Source: JANELJ01 sp024511395
GTDB taxonomy: Bacteria; Pseudomonadota; Gammaproteobacteria; GRL18
Assembly (NCBI GenBank): GCA_963681975.1
Contig: OY820613.1
Coordinates: 3,038,001 to 3,102,000 of the forward strand
DNA: 64,000 nt
Direction: 5' to 3'
Shown: positions 28,768 to 38,548 of the stretch, one piece after another
How positions within the stretch are numbered: the stretch's first letter is position 1
How the letters are laid out: every line of letters begins with the position of its first letter
The notes under the pieces: generated by a model
Seen by the model: the letters and a program-made list of their open reading frames with translations, nothing else
What the model was told of the DNA's origin: nothing
Databases searched by the model: none
Made by a program: the position numbers and the translations under genes

Positions 28768-28910
28768 TTAGGACAAGTACATTTAAAGTATTACACTAGG
28801 AGCAATGCACCGAGTTTACAAAATTTTCAGTGCTGACATAATAGCAGAATACTATAATAAGTTAAAATGATTCAGATCAAGACAGCAAAATCGATCAGAC
28901 TATTAAAAAC

Positions 28911-29399
28911 ATGAATTCCTCATTACATCAACAGTTTATGACGGCTGCCATTGAACTGGCCCAGACCTCCATTGAACATTGCGGCGGCCCATTTGGTGTG
29001 GTTATTGTAAAAGACGGACAGATCATTGGCTGGGGCAGTAACCAGGTAACCAGACATAATGATCCAACAGCTCATGCTGAGATAGAAGCCATTCGTAATG
29101 CCTGCCAGAATATCACCCGCTATGCCCTTAGCAGCTGCACCCTATACGCCAGCAGCCAGCCCTGTCCAATGTGTCTGTCAGCTATTTACTGGGCCCGTAT
29201 TGATAAAGTTTATTATGCCAACACCTATGAGGACGCCAGCAAAATCGGCTTTGATGATGCCTTTATTTTCAGGGAACTGCGGCTGCCTGATGAGCAGAAA
29301 AGCATCACCCTGGCCCGTATCAAAGATCCGGATGTACAGGAAAAAGCCCTGAAAGTTTTTCAGAGCTGGGAACAGTCTGAATTTAAAAAACCTTATTAA
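28911..29399 (+). CDS. guaD: Guanine deaminase-like nucleobase deaminase
   Basis: 162 residues of the cytidine/deoxycytidylate deaminase superfamily. Zinc ligands are H55 in the HAE motif (active-site E57) and C85/C88 in the PCPMC motif. The C-terminal stretch GFDDAFIFRELRLPDEQ resembles Bacillus-type guanine deaminase (guanine to xanthine), and not TadA. The symbol is tentative; another purine or pyrimidine could be the substrate. It starts at ATG 28911, about 140 bp from the divergent sigma-54 activator. Confidence 0.8.
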   Translation: MNSSLHQQFMTAAIELAQTSIEHCGGPFGVVIVKDGQIIGWGSNQVTRHNDPTAHAEIEAIRNACQNITRYALSSCTLYASSQPCPMCLSAIYWARIDKVYYANTYEDASKIGFDDAFIFRELRLPDEQKSITLARIKDPDVQEKALKVFQSWEQSEFKKPY

Positions 29400-29532
29400 G
29401 CTGAATAAATCACTCTATTCAACGGATTTATTTAGCTTTAAAATCCGTTCGACAGACTCTAACTATCAGTGCTAAAATGGTGGTTTTACATAGCTTAACA
29501 CTCGTCATAATTATAAAACGAAATAACAAAAA

Positions 29533-32412
29533 ATGGATAAACTGGAAGCATCCGGGCAAATACACTTAGAACAGTATTCTGATGCTGGCAATCAGGCGGA
29601 CAAGATATTGCACAATTCAAGTAACGGGTCAGGCAACAGACCGCTCAGCTCCATTATTCGTGGAATGCTTACAGTTAACATTTCAGCCCGCTTTCCAGTC
29701 CGAATCAGTAGCACAGTTCCCTTCTTGACCCTGTCTATGTTAGTAGCCTCTCAAAATGTGCTAGCGGAAAATTACCCGGCCAATGGCTGGCAGTGTCAGA
29801 CTATAGCTAATGGCCAGTGGAACTGTGCTGCTGCCGATGGTCAGCTGGCACCGCGTGTAAGCGGTGTGCATATACCTTTACCTGTACCCCAGGATGCTGA
29901 AGTGGTTCAGAAACCCAAGTTTCCGGAACCAGATTTTTCCGATCCTAATGTCGGCCCCACTGACGGTATTGCTGTTGTTCAGCCAGTTTACAAACCACGG
30001 GCTCCAGGTGAAGTCGATACCTGGTCAAGCTGTGCCGTTCAGCCCATGGCTGAGATTGACCGCAAGGCCATGCAGGCTCAGGCCGATGAAAGTACCAATA
30101 TTGAAGCCGATGAGGCTGTCTCACCGGATTCTAATCAGATTGATTTCAGCGGTAATGTCGTGATTACCAAAAATATTCAGAAATTAACCTCTGATCAGGC
30201 CAGTTATAATAAAACCACCCAGATTTTTGACGCCAAAGGCAATGTGGTTATCAGAGAGCCGGGAATTATTTTTAAAGGTGATACCGCCCGCTATCAGAGT
30301 GATAAACGTAAAGGCCGTCTGGACAATGCCAGCTATGAACTGCCGACCCGTCCTGCTCACGGGGTAGCGGACAATATCCGCTTTAAACCCGGCACCATTA
30401 ACTTGGATAACCCGACCTATACAACCTGTCCAACCAGTGATCTTGACTGGGAATTAAGCGCCAGCGATCTGGAACTGCATACTGAGGAAGGATATGGTGA
30501 AGGCACTCATGCAGTTATGCGCTTTAAGGGTGTTTCGGTCGCTTATACGCCTTATATCCGCTTCCCACTCAATAATGAACGCCAGAGCGGTTTCCTGATG
30601 CCTACTATTGGCAATTCCGACCGTAACGGCTTTGAAATGGCCACACCCTATTATTTTAATATAGCCCCGGATCAGGATGCCACCTTAACCCCCCGGGTGT
30701 TATCGGATCGTGGTTTAATGCTTGGTGGTGAATACCGCTATTTAAGCGAAAATCATTCCGGTGAAGTGTATGCCGAGTGGTTAAATGACAGTTCTTATGA
30801 TGACCGCAGAGATACCTCTGAAATTGCTCAGAGAGAAGGTGTTAATAATAACCCTGTTATTAACGGCAAGCAGGAACCTAAGGATATTTCTAAAAACCGC
30901 GGAGCCTTCAGTTTACAGCAACAGGCCAACTGGGATAACGGCTGGTCCGGTAAGGTGGATTATAATTATGTCACCGACCGTTACTACCTGGAAGACTTTG
31001 GTAATAATCTAAGAGATAAAAGCATCACACATCTGTTACGTGAAGGTCTGGTTCGTTATAACGGTGATGTCTTTAATTTTATGGCCAGGGCGCAGGGTTA
31101 TCAGGAATTACGTTCCACTACCCAGACTTATAGCCGTTTGCCTCAAATTACCTTATCCGCTGATGAAGACTATACGACTTATGGTGTTGATTTAAGAGCC
31201 GGATTTAATTCTGAGTTTGTCACCTTTGCTCCGAACTGGGAAGATTACCTGGATGACAGAGTTGAAGGCAGTCGTTTTCATTTAAGTCCTAATATCAGCC
31301 TGCCGTTTAGAAACTCCTATAGTTTTATTACGCCAAAAGTCAGCCTGGATATGGTGACTTATAAACTGGATAATGAAGATAAAAAAGCAAATACCGGCAA
31401 TGCCGACTTAGATAAGGTTTACAATGACCAGGCCAGCAACTGGAATGATGACAGCCCTTCCAGAGCAGCCCCAATATTCAGTCTGGACAGTGGCCTTTAT
31501 TTTGACCGCGACTTAACCCTGTTTAATCTACCTATGCAGCAGACTCTGGAACCCCGCCTGTATTATTTATATGTACCAGAAAGGGATCAAAGTGATATTC
31601 CAGTTTTTGATACATCTCTTTCAACCTTCAGCTTTAACCAGTTATTCAGGGAAAACCGCTTTAACGGCTTTGATCGTTTAGGGGATGCCAATCAGCTTAC
31701 CGCTGCTGTTACCAGTCGACTGATAGATAGTGATACCGGCACAGAACGTTTAACGGCATCTATTGGCCAGATTTATTATTTTGAAGATAGAAATGTCAGC
31801 CTCTATTATGATAAAAATGGTAATCCCAATCGTACGGACTATCAGGAAGACAAAGACACTAATTCCAGTTCAGCTATAGCTTCTGAAATAACCAGCCGTT
31901 TTGCCCGCAACTGGTATACCTCCTATTCACTCCTCTATGATCCTAATAATAGTGGCCGTACCGATGAAAGCCGTTATCGTCTGCAATACAAATCAGACCG
32001 CTACCATATTGCTAACCTGGATTATTCCTATCGTGCTGGAAGCTATGAACAGATTGAAGCCTCCGCCTACTGGAAAATAGTATCTCAATGGCGTGCCCTG
32101 GCTCACTGGTACTACTCTCTTTATGATGAACAGGCAAAATATGATTACGACCCATTCACAAAAACTTTAGTCAATACTGATAATGCACGTGACAGCTATA
32201 CCTTGGATGCCAAAGTTGGGGTTGAATACGACAGCTGCTGTTATGCCCTGCGCCTGATTGTTGGGCAGGATCAGAGCAACTATTTTGCCGATTCCAATAA
32301 CTACGTCATGATGCAGATTCAGTTTAAAGGACTGGGCAGCGTTGGCCAGTCTATTGGCGGCGGCGGCAATCTGGTTGATGATATTCCCGGCTTTGTTGAC
32401 TGGAGCAATTAG
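29533..32412 (+). CDS. lptD: LPS-assembly outer-membrane protein LptD
   Basis: 959 residues. A signal-peptide-like segment (VPFLTLSMLVASQNVLA, about 62-78) is preceded by an unusually long N-terminus, so the real start may be ATG 29665. Next comes the periplasmic OstA/LptA-like domain (about 195-290, with NQIDFSGNVVITKN), then the beta-barrel. A CC pair near the C-terminus (YDSCCYALRL) matches the disulfide-forming cysteines of LptD. It is the first gene of lptD-surA-pdxA. Confidence 0.95.
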   Translation: MDKLEASGQIHLEQYSDAGNQADKILHNSSNGSGNRPLSSIIRGMLTVNISARFPVRISSTVPFLTLSMLVASQNVLAENYPANGWQCQTIANGQWNCAAADGQLAPRVSGVHIPLPVPQDAEVVQKPKFPEPDFSDPNVGPTDGIAVVQPVYKPRAPGEVDTWSSCAVQPMAEIDRKAMQAQADESTNIEADEAVSPDSNQIDFSGNVVITKNIQKLTSDQASYNKTTQIFDAKGNVVIREPGIIFKGDTARYQSDKRKGRLDNASYELPTRPAHGVADNIRFKPGTINLDNPTYTTCPTSDLDWELSASDLELHTEEGYGEGTHAVMRFKGVSVAYTPYIRFPLNNERQSGFLMPTIGNSDRNGFEMATPYYFNIAPDQDATLTPRVLSDRGLMLGGEYRYLSENHSGEVYAEWLNDSSYDDRRDTSEIAQREGVNNNPVINGKQEPKDISKNRGAFSLQQQANWDNGWSGKVDYNYVTDRYYLEDFGNNLRDKSITHLLREGLVRYNGDVFNFMARAQGYQELRSTTQTYSRLPQITLSADEDYTTYGVDLRAGFNSEFVTFAPNWEDYLDDRVEGSRFHLSPNISLPFRNSYSFITPKVSLDMVTYKLDNEDKKANTGNADLDKVYNDQASNWNDDSPSRAAPIFSLDSGLYFDRDLTLFNLPMQQTLEPRLYYLYVPERDQSDIPVFDTSLSTFSFNQLFRENRFNGFDRLGDANQLTAAVTSRLIDSDTGTERLTASIGQIYYFEDRNVSLYYDKNGNPNRTDYQEDKDTNSSSAIASEITSRFARNWYTSYSLLYDPNNSGRTDESRYRLQYKSDRYHIANLDYSYRAGSYEQIEASAYWKIVSQWRALAHWYYSLYDEQAKYDYDPFTKTLVNTDNARDSYTLDAKVGVEYDSCCYALRLIVGQDQSNYFADSNNYVMMQIQFKGLGSVGQSIGGGGNLVDDIPGFVDWSN

Positions 32413-32438
32413 TTGACTGGAATCAATAGGATAAATAA

Positions 32439-33776
32439 ATGTTATTTACAGCAAGACATTATATAAATACAACGAATAAAAAGACGCTTCTGCTTACTTT
32501 TCTCAGCCTGCTGTTATTCTGCCTGAGCATTGTCCCTGCTTTGGCTGAAGAAATTGTGCCACTGGATAATATTGTTGCCGTTGTTAATGATGATGTGATT
32601 ACTCAGCTTGAACTGAAACATGAATTCCGCGATGTGGTCAGGAACCTGAAGAAAAAAGGCGCTAAACTGCCGCCCGCAAATGTGCTGGGAAAACAGGTAC
32701 TGGAGCGCATGATCCTGGATCGTATTCAGCTTGATCTGGCACGTCGTACCGGCATTAAAGTGGACGATACTACCTTAAACCGTGCCATTACCCGTATTGC
32801 GGCGCAAAATAATATGTCCATCAGTGAATTCCGCGAACAGCTGGCCGCTCAGGGCATAGACTTCAGACGTTTTCAGGATGAAATTAAAAAACAGATCATT
32901 TTAAAGCGCCTGCTACAGCGTAATGTTATCAATAAGGTGAGCGTCAGTGATCAGGAAGTTAAAAACTTTCTGTTTAATATCGACAAGCAGGGCGGTCTGG
33001 AACAGGCCTATCACCTCAAACATATTCTGATTGCCACCCCGGAAGGCACATCACCGGAAGTTATTCAGAAGGCTGAAAAGAAAGCCGAAAAAGTGGTTAA
33101 GGAACTGCGTGCAGGCAAAAACTTTTCTGAAATGGCCCTGTCCATATCCGATGACCAGAATGCCCTGGACGGCGGAGATCTTGGCTGGCGTAAAGCTGGT
33201 GAACTGCCCTCTATTTTTACTGAAGTGGTCAGTAAAATGAAAAAAGGTGAAATATCCAATCCCATCCGTAGTCCCAGCGGCTTTCATATTATCCAGCTGG
33301 TGGATGCCAAAGGCGGTCGCTCCCATGTAATCACCCAGACTCATGCCCGGCATATACTGATTAAACCCAGTATTATCGATGATAATGAGCAGGTTATAGA
33401 ACTTCTGAGACAGATCCGCAACCGTATTATTAATGGCGAAGACTTTGCCACTATGGCCAAGGCCTATTCTGAGGATACTTCATCTGCCTCCAAAGGCGGT
33501 GATCTGGGCTGGTTTAAGGAAGGCACTATGATACCTGAATTTGAAGCCGCTCTGAATCAACTAGAACCCGGTGAAATCAGCGATGTTATCCGTACCAACT
33601 TCGGCTACCATATTATTGAAGTGCTGGGCCGGCGTACTCACGATGATGCCGACGAAATGCTCAAGGACAAAGCCCGTGAAATCCTCACCCAGCGTAAAAT
33701 TGCCGAGCAGAAAGAAGCCTTTTATCGACGTATCCGCGATGAGGCCTATATTGAAATCCGCCTGGATAACGGCTGA
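32439..33776 (+). CDS. surA: Periplasmic chaperone/peptidyl-prolyl isomerase SurA
   Basis: 445 residues. Signal peptide (LLTFLSLLLFCLSIVPALA), SurA N-terminal domain beginning PLDNIVAVVNDDVITQLEL, and two parvulin domains (first around LKHILIATPEGT and GGDLGWRKAGELP; second around ARHILIKPS and GGDLGWFKEGTMIPEF). It folds outer-membrane proteins such as LptD encoded just upstream. Its stop overlaps the pdxA start (TGATG). Confidence 0.96.
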   Translation: MLFTARHYINTTNKKTLLLTFLSLLLFCLSIVPALAEEIVPLDNIVAVVNDDVITQLELKHEFRDVVRNLKKKGAKLPPANVLGKQVLERMILDRIQLDLARRTGIKVDDTTLNRAITRIAAQNNMSISEFREQLAAQGIDFRRFQDEIKKQIILKRLLQRNVINKVSVSDQEVKNFLFNIDKQGGLEQAYHLKHILIATPEGTSPEVIQKAEKKAEKVVKELRAGKNFSEMALSISDDQNALDGGDLGWRKAGELPSIFTEVVSKMKKGEISNPIRSPSGFHIIQLVDAKGGRSHVITQTHARHILIKPSIIDDNEQVIELLRQIRNRIINGEDFATMAKAYSEDTSSASKGGDLGWFKEGTMIPEFEAALNQLEPGEISDVIRTNFGYHIIEVLGRRTHDDADEMLKDKAREILTQRKIAEQKEAFYRRIRDEAYIEIRLDNG

Positions 33777-34771
33777 TGCCGCTGGCACGACTGGCCCTGA
33801 CACCCGGTGAACCCTCCGGGATCGGTCCCGAACTCTGCATACAGTACGCTCAGCTACCCCATGATTTCCAGCTCATTACCCTGGCCGATCCGGCGCTTTT
33901 AGAACAAAGAGCCCAACAGCTAAAACTACCTGTTAAACTCATTGAATATCAGAACCAGAGCGAGCCTTCCGGCTCCGGGCGACTCTATTACCAGACCACC
34001 GAACTCGTTAAATCTTCTGAATGCGGTAAACTCAATCCGGCTAATGCCTCCTATGTGCTTAAAACACTGGACGAAGCCGTTACCGGCTATCTCAACGGCC
34101 ATTTTGATGGCCTGGTCACCGGACCTGTCCATAAAGGTATTATCAATGAAGCCGGTATTCCCTTTACCGGGCATACCGAATACCTAGCAGATAAAACCGG
34201 CACTGAAAAAGTGGTCATGATGCTAGCCACTAAAGAAATGCGGGTAGCCCTGGCCACCACCCATCTGCCATTAAAAGAAGTCGCTCAAGCCATTACCCGG
34301 GACAGTCTGACCCAAGTATTAAACATTTTAAACCATGACATGCAAACAAAATTCGGGATCAGCCAACCCCATATTCTGGTCTGCGGCCTTAACCCCCATG
34401 CCGGGGAAGATGGTCACCTGGGCACCGAAGAGCTGGACACCATTATTCCAGTCCTGAAACAGCTTAATGACCAGGGCATGAACCTGACCGGCCCATTACC
34501 CGCCGATACTCTGTTTGCCAGAAAGAATTTAGAACAGGCCGATGCGGTACTGGCCATGTACCACGATCAGGGCCTGCCGGTACTCAAATACCAGAGCTTT
34601 GGCCGTGCCGTCAATATCACCCTGGGACTGCCCATTATCCGCACCTCCGTCGATCACGGCACCGCTCTGGAACTGGCCGGCACCGGCCAAGCCGATACCG
34701 GCAGCCTGCATTATGCCATCCAGGTTGCCCTGCAAATGGTAAATTCTGATAAAATATTAAAACATGAGTAA
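33776..34771 (+). CDS. pdxA: 4-hydroxythreonine-4-phosphate dehydrogenase PdxA
   Basis: 331 residues, full length for this pyridoxal-phosphate biosynthesis enzyme. Motifs are LTPGEPSGIGPEL, the metal/substrate histidines in GPVHKGIINEAG, LNPHAGEDGHLG and MYHDQGLPVLKYQSFGRAVN, and SVDHGTALELAGTGQAD at the end. The stop codon lies inside a leftover ksgA start (ATGAGTAA), showing that ksgA once overlapped pdxA. Confidence 0.96.
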   Translation: MPLARLALTPGEPSGIGPELCIQYAQLPHDFQLITLADPALLEQRAQQLKLPVKLIEYQNQSEPSGSGRLYYQTTELVKSSECGKLNPANASYVLKTLDEAVTGYLNGHFDGLVTGPVHKGIINEAGIPFTGHTEYLADKTGTEKVVMMLATKEMRVALATTHLPLKEVAQAITRDSLTQVLNILNHDMQTKFGISQPHILVCGLNPHAGEDGHLGTEELDTIIPVLKQLNDQGMNLTGPLPADTLFARKNLEQADAVLAMYHDQGLPVLKYQSFGRAVNITLGLPIIRTSVDHGTALELAGTGQADTGSLHYAIQVALQMVNSDKILKHE

Positions 34772-34788
34772 GCCATTGAAACATAAAG
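34764..34788 (+). other. Vestige of the original ksgA start
   Basis: ATGAGTAAGCCATTGAAACA and the next five bases match the first 25 bases of ksgA at 38746 with two differences. It overlaps the pdxA stop as in the usual pdxA-ksgA arrangement. After it the sequence diverges and the 4-kb scar begins. Confidence 0.75.
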
Positions 34789-35103
34789 TCAGCAATTCAT
34801 CTGATGACATTTATGTACACAACTATGTACATAACTACAGTAATTCCTTTGTCTGAATTTTTATAACTTTGAGCATGTAGTCTACTAGCAAATTTCAGAA
34901 ACTCCATATCACTGGTACTACCAGAATAGTAGTCAGGCCTACAAGTAACGTTAGCGGAATACCTATACGCAGATAATCTGAAAAATGGTAACCACCGACA
35001 CCATAAACCATCAGATTGGTCTGATAACCAATTGGAGTTGCAAAACTGGCAGAAGCTGCAATCATTATCGTAATGACAAATGGCATAATACTTACATTAA
35101 GAT

Positions 35104-36448
35104 CTGATGTATCCCCACGAATTTATTAGAAAATTCGAGGTTTAAATAAGATCGACTTTCATGGTGAAATATGAACAAATTTGTTTCGACCAAAAAACAA
35201 ATCAAAAGAACCCCATGAAAGCCGCTAAATTATTACATAAAATGTTAGAAAGAACCTGCCCTGATATCCATAAAACCCGTTTAAATGCCTTAATGGCTGG
35301 AGTATTATCAGGTGTAAACCATCATCAAATTAGTGTAACCAGTTTGGTGAGGAATTTAAGAGAAAATTCTGTCACCAGCACCAAACATGATATAAAGCGC
35401 ATGGATAGATTGATAGGTAATAATAAACTTCATCAAGAGCGCTCTTTAATTTATAAAATGATGACAGACTACTTAATTGGCAAAGAGCCCCATCCACTAC
35501 TGCCCATCCACTACTGATTGTTGATTGGTCTCCAATACAGTGGCAAAGTCTCTTTCAACTATTACGGGTGTCTATTCCGATGGGCGGTAGAGCTTTAACC
35601 ATTTATGAAAAATGCTATCAGGAATCAGAGCTTAATAGTAATGTGGCCCATGATGCTCTGCTTGATGAACTCGAAAGACTGCTGCCCGATGGAAGCAAGC
35701 CTATCTTAATCAGTGATGCGATTTATCGCATTACCTGGTTTAAATCCGTTGAATCCAGGGGGTGGTATTGGCTTGGAAGAGTCAGGGGGGATGTTCATTT
35801 GTCACTGGATGGCGAGCATTGGAATAGTTGCCGTCATTATATGCAAGATGGCTCAGCAAAAGCAAAACGGCTGGGTAATCTTTATTACAGTAAAGTCTCC
35901 CGTTTTTGCTGTAATGGGTATGTATAAAAAGAAAAGTAAGAAACGACAGAAACAGAAAAAACGAGGTGGCAAGTCTCATTGCACAACTTCCTTATATCAA
36001 GAAAAGAAGGCTAATGAAGCCTGGTTGTTAGTGAGTAATTTACCGACCAGTAAAGCAATGCCCAAACAAATTGTAAAAACATACTCAACTCGAATGCAAA
36101 TAGAAGAAAACTTTCGAGATAGTAAGAATAGCTATTATGGACTGGGCTTGTCACAAGCTAAATCAAGGTCTGAAGCACGATATGACAATCTGTTATTGAT
36201 TGCGGCCTTAGTTCAATTTTTATTATGGTGTATTGGTAAAGTAGCTTGTCAACAGGGCTATCAGAAAATGTTACAGGCCAATACCATTGTTAACCGTACT
36301 GTCTTGTCATTCATCTATATTGCAAAACAAGTTATAAATGACAAACGGTATAAAATTTACATGAAGGATTTGAAAAAAACATTTACACAATTGAACCAGG
36401 ACGTGATGTGACTCTGCACAATGGTTTAAATTTGTGGGGAGCCTTCAG
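35104..36448 (+). mobile_element. IS4-family, IS10-like element
   Basis: 1345 bp. Ends CTGATGTATCCCCACGAATTT and CTGAAGGCTCCCCACAAATTT resemble IS10 termini when trimmed to their first 20 bases. The 9-bp target duplication CATTAAGAT/CATTTAGAT (one mismatch) is the IS10 length. It is inserted in the SLC13-type permease gene. Confidence 0.88.
35161..36411 (+). pseudogene. IS10-like transposase, two frameshifts
   Basis: N-terminal part 35161-35517, middle 35517-35927, and end to 36411 are in different frames. The first break is a tandem duplication of CCATCCACTACTG with one extra base (35490-35516), just before the DWSPIQWQ aspartate motif. The second is near 35925, before YKKKSKKRQKQ. The motifs SIPMGGRALTIYEKCY, LISDAIYRI and MQIEENFRDSK identify the IS4/IS10 group. 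Inactive. Confidence 0.85.
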
Positions 36449-37312
36449 CATTTAGATTGTTTGCTGTAGTCACAGCAATTGGAAACATAATAACAGCCGC
36501 TGCATTATTTGTTGCCATTGAAGTGAGTAGGGCAGTGGTAAAAAACATTAATGCCAGAGAGGTGAATATGGCCCCTCCAGCCAGTTCGATGAGTCCGGTC
36601 GCAATAGATTCTGCTGCACCGGTACTTTGCAGAGCACTGCCAAGTCCAAATGCTGCTGTAATAACAATTAATATCGACCAGTCGACACTGCGCCTGGCCT
36701 CTCGTCCAGAAGTACAGCCTGTTATAATCATTAATCCTGCTGCCAGTAGTGATGCCTTTAACATACTCAGCCAGCCCGATGCCACCGATAATACCATTAA
36801 TACCAGTATTATCATTGCCAGCATGGCCTTGTGGTACTGCGGTGGACTGGTGTCATCAAGCTCACTGACCAGAAAAAAATCACGGGAGTTACGTTGCTGC
36901 TCTGCAAACGAGTGGTGGGATTCCAGCAACAGGGTATCACCCGGTCGTAATACAATATCACCAATTTTCTGATGGATGTGCTTGCCATTTCGGAGCACAG
37001 CGATAATCACAGCATTATAGTAATTTCTAAAGCGTCCGTTTCTAACTGTTTTATCAGCCAGTGGACAGCTATCAGATACTACCGCTTCGACCAGTACCCG
37101 ATCCTGTCGGGAAGCCCCCAGCTTATAGATCTGATTTGAGGCAGGTTTTAGTCCATTAGTTTTTTGCAGATCAAGCACGGATTCAATAACACCGGAAAAA
37201 ACCAGACGATCACCATCGTGCAGAATTTCATAGGATGAGGCTGCAGGCATGATCTGTCCTGAGTGTTCAATTTCAATCAGATACATTCCCGGTAGCTGGC
37301 GTGGTAATCCGT

Positions 37313-37591
37313 AAGCGCTTAACGAACCAACGTCATTCCGAGTTAAATTCTTTCTCCTCATAATAAAATCACCACTTTATTATGAGGAGCAGAGATGAAC
37401 TTAGATAATATTTCCGACCTGGAAAGCTTTTGGGCCGAGCAGATTAAGTCATGGCAGAGCACTGATTTAACCCAAAGAGCATATTGCCAGAAGAATGCCC
37501 TGCCCATCCATCGTTTTAATTACTGGAAGCGAAAGTTAACAAAACCCACTGAGCCATCACCTGAAGAGCTGGGTTTTGTTCAATTAAAACC
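37313..37591 (+). mobile_element. IS66 end remnant
   Basis: It starts GTAAGCGCTTAACGAACC (IS66 terminus) and is near-identical to the tnpA end of the IS66 at 13.6-13.98 kb, in opposite orientation. It is cut off inside tnpA, where IS3 sequence starts. The other end is absent and no duplication remains. Confidence 0.88.
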
Positions 37592-37652
37592 ACGACCCCA
37601 TACGGCTATCGATGGAGTACTACCCAGGCAAAAATTGGTTTTAGCCTGTTAG
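37395..37652 (+). pseudogene. Chimera: IS66 tnpA start fused to the last codons of IS3 orfB
   Basis: The first 66 or so residues are IS66 TnpA (FWAEQIKSWQSTDLTQRAYC onward). Then RPHTAIDGVLPRQKLVLAC is the end of the IS3 transposase seen near 50.3 kb. The fusion is in frame by chance. It marks IS3 insertion into IS66 followed by loss of most of IS3. Confidence 0.88.
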
Positions 37653-37807
37653 AAAACAATTTAAACCGTCTTATCCACATACCCACAGGCCAGGCCTGTC
37701 AGTGAGATAAAACTTAAGGTCTCATCAACAGGCAGACCTATGGATATGTGGATAAGACTTATGCAAAACCTCTATTTATGGATTGCTTTATAAATGGGGG
37801 GATTACC
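37593..37807 (+). mobile_element. IS3-family (IS407 group) 3' end remnant
   Basis: The last codons of orfB, a 3' untranslated palindrome with two DnaA-box matches, and the terminal repeat ending GGGGGGATTACC. It matches the end of the full element at 50159-50400. Confidence 0.85.
37668..37758. repeat. 91-bp imperfect palindrome with inverted DnaA-box matches, copy 1
   Basis: TTATCCACA at 37671-37679 and its complement TGTGGATAA at 37747-37755 sit near the tips of arms about 40 bp long. The structure is repeated in the other IS3 copy at 50208-50298. Both lie between the orfB stop and the IS3 end. Confidence 0.75.
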
Positions 37808-38078
37808 GTTTAGAAGTTGGCACTTCTATAGGCACTATTAAGCGTTCTAAACTATATAAATACACTGCTGAGATCACTAAAGCCAGGCTTATTGATGATA
37901 AAACGTAGCTTATTCTGAAATTAGAACGATTAAAAACATACTATCGTCCCGACTGTAGCCAAATTTCTATAGAACAGTAAATTGCCGAAAATTCAGTATT
38001 TTGTTATGCTGAAACAAAATATTTATTCTGTCAGCTGCCCTTGGTGACAGCACTTTTATTTTTTAGCGGAGAACAAAC
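37808..38078 (+). other. Degenerate region before the toxin-antitoxin pair
   Basis: One frame reads LEVGTSIGTIKRSKLYKYT, then AEITKARLIDDKT and a stop, then LERLKTYYRPDCSQISIE and another stop. It may be an unidentified gene remnant truncated by the IS3 end. I do not recognise it. An inverted repeat CTGTCA..TGACAG near 38028-38050 may be part of the promoter or operator of the toxin-antitoxin pair. Confidence 0.3.
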
Positions 38079-38258
38079 ATGCAAGCAGCTAAACAGGAAG
38101 CTCTCAATACGATCAAGCAACTACCAGAAGATGCTGATATGGATGAAATTATGTATCAGCTTTATGTAGTGGGTAAGATCAGAAAAGGACGTGAAGCTGT
38201 AAAAGAAGGCAAAACCTGCACCAGTGAAGAGCTTAAACGAGAAATTGATTCATGGTAA
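38079..38258 (+). CDS. Small antitoxin-like protein preceding a ParE-type toxin
   Basis: 59 residues from ATG 38079, preceded by AGCGGAG: MQAAKQEALNTIKQLPEDAD, then MDEIMYQLYVVGKIRKGREA, then VKEGKTCTSEELKREIDSW. It is an acidic/helical protein of the type paired with RelE/ParE toxins, and the C-terminal EELKREIDSW probably wraps the toxin. Its stop overlaps the toxin start (ATGGTAA), typical of such pairs. It would normally autorepress the operon. Confidence 0.75.
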   Translation: MQAAKQEALNTIKQLPEDADMDEIMYQLYVVGKIRKGREAVKEGKTCTSEELKREIDSW

Positions 38259-38548
38259 TCTGGTCAGCCCCAGCCAAAACTGACTTACGTTACATTCATG
38301 ATTTTATTGCTCAGGACTCCCCTTTCTATGCCAAAAAAGTGACTCAGGATATACGGGAAAAAACCGATAAACTGGCAACCTTGCCTAAAATTGGCAAGGT
38401 AGTGGCAGAGTTAAATGACGAGTCTGTTAAAGAAATATGGCTATATTCTTATCGAATTATTTATGAAATTTTTGAACAGGACGTCTTTATTCTGACTATC
38501 GTTCATAAACGCCGAGAGTTACTGGCAGACGAAATTCTAAGGGTATAA
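38252..38548 (+). CDS. ParE/RelE-family toxin
   Basis: 98 residues: IWSAPAKTDLRYIHDFIAQD, then DKLATLPKIGKVVAELNDES, EIWLYSYRIIYEIF and ILTIVHKRRELLADEI. This is the ParE/RelE fold; ParE members act on gyrase and RelE members on ribosome-bound mRNA, and the sequence alone does not decide between them. It is complete and sits in the IS-rich scar between pdxA and ksgA. Confidence 0.85.
   Translation: MVIWSAPAKTDLRYIHDFIAQDSPFYAKKVTQDIREKTDKLATLPKIGKVVAELNDESVKEIWLYSYRIIYEIFEQDVFILTIVHKRRELLADEILRV

Larger units (their letters stand above)
34895..37312 (-). pseudogene. SLC13-type (TrkA-C containing) permease, truncated and interrupted
   Basis: From 37312 down, the frame gives two TrkA-C-like segments (one around DGDRLVFSGVIESVLDLQ, one around GDIVLRPGDTLLLESHHSF), then membrane segments (ALLTSMATNNAAAVIMFPIA). 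It ends at the IS10-like element at 36448. The C-terminal 60 or so residues resume at 35103 (MIAASASFATPIGYQTNLMV). A near-perfect 9-bp duplication links the two halves. The N-terminal half is missing, replaced by an IS66 end at 37313. Confidence 0.82.

Noticed and set aside
28911..29399. Deaminase as tRNA adenosine deaminase TadA
   Set aside because: The C-terminal GFDDAFIFREL region matches guanine-deaminase-type proteins, and the TadA core pattern around the PCxxC site differs.
37668..37758. DnaA-box palindrome as a chromosomal or plasmid origin
   Set aside because: It occurs identically at the end of two IS3 copies, with no AT-rich unwinding region, no dnaA and no rep gene, so it belongs to the IS.
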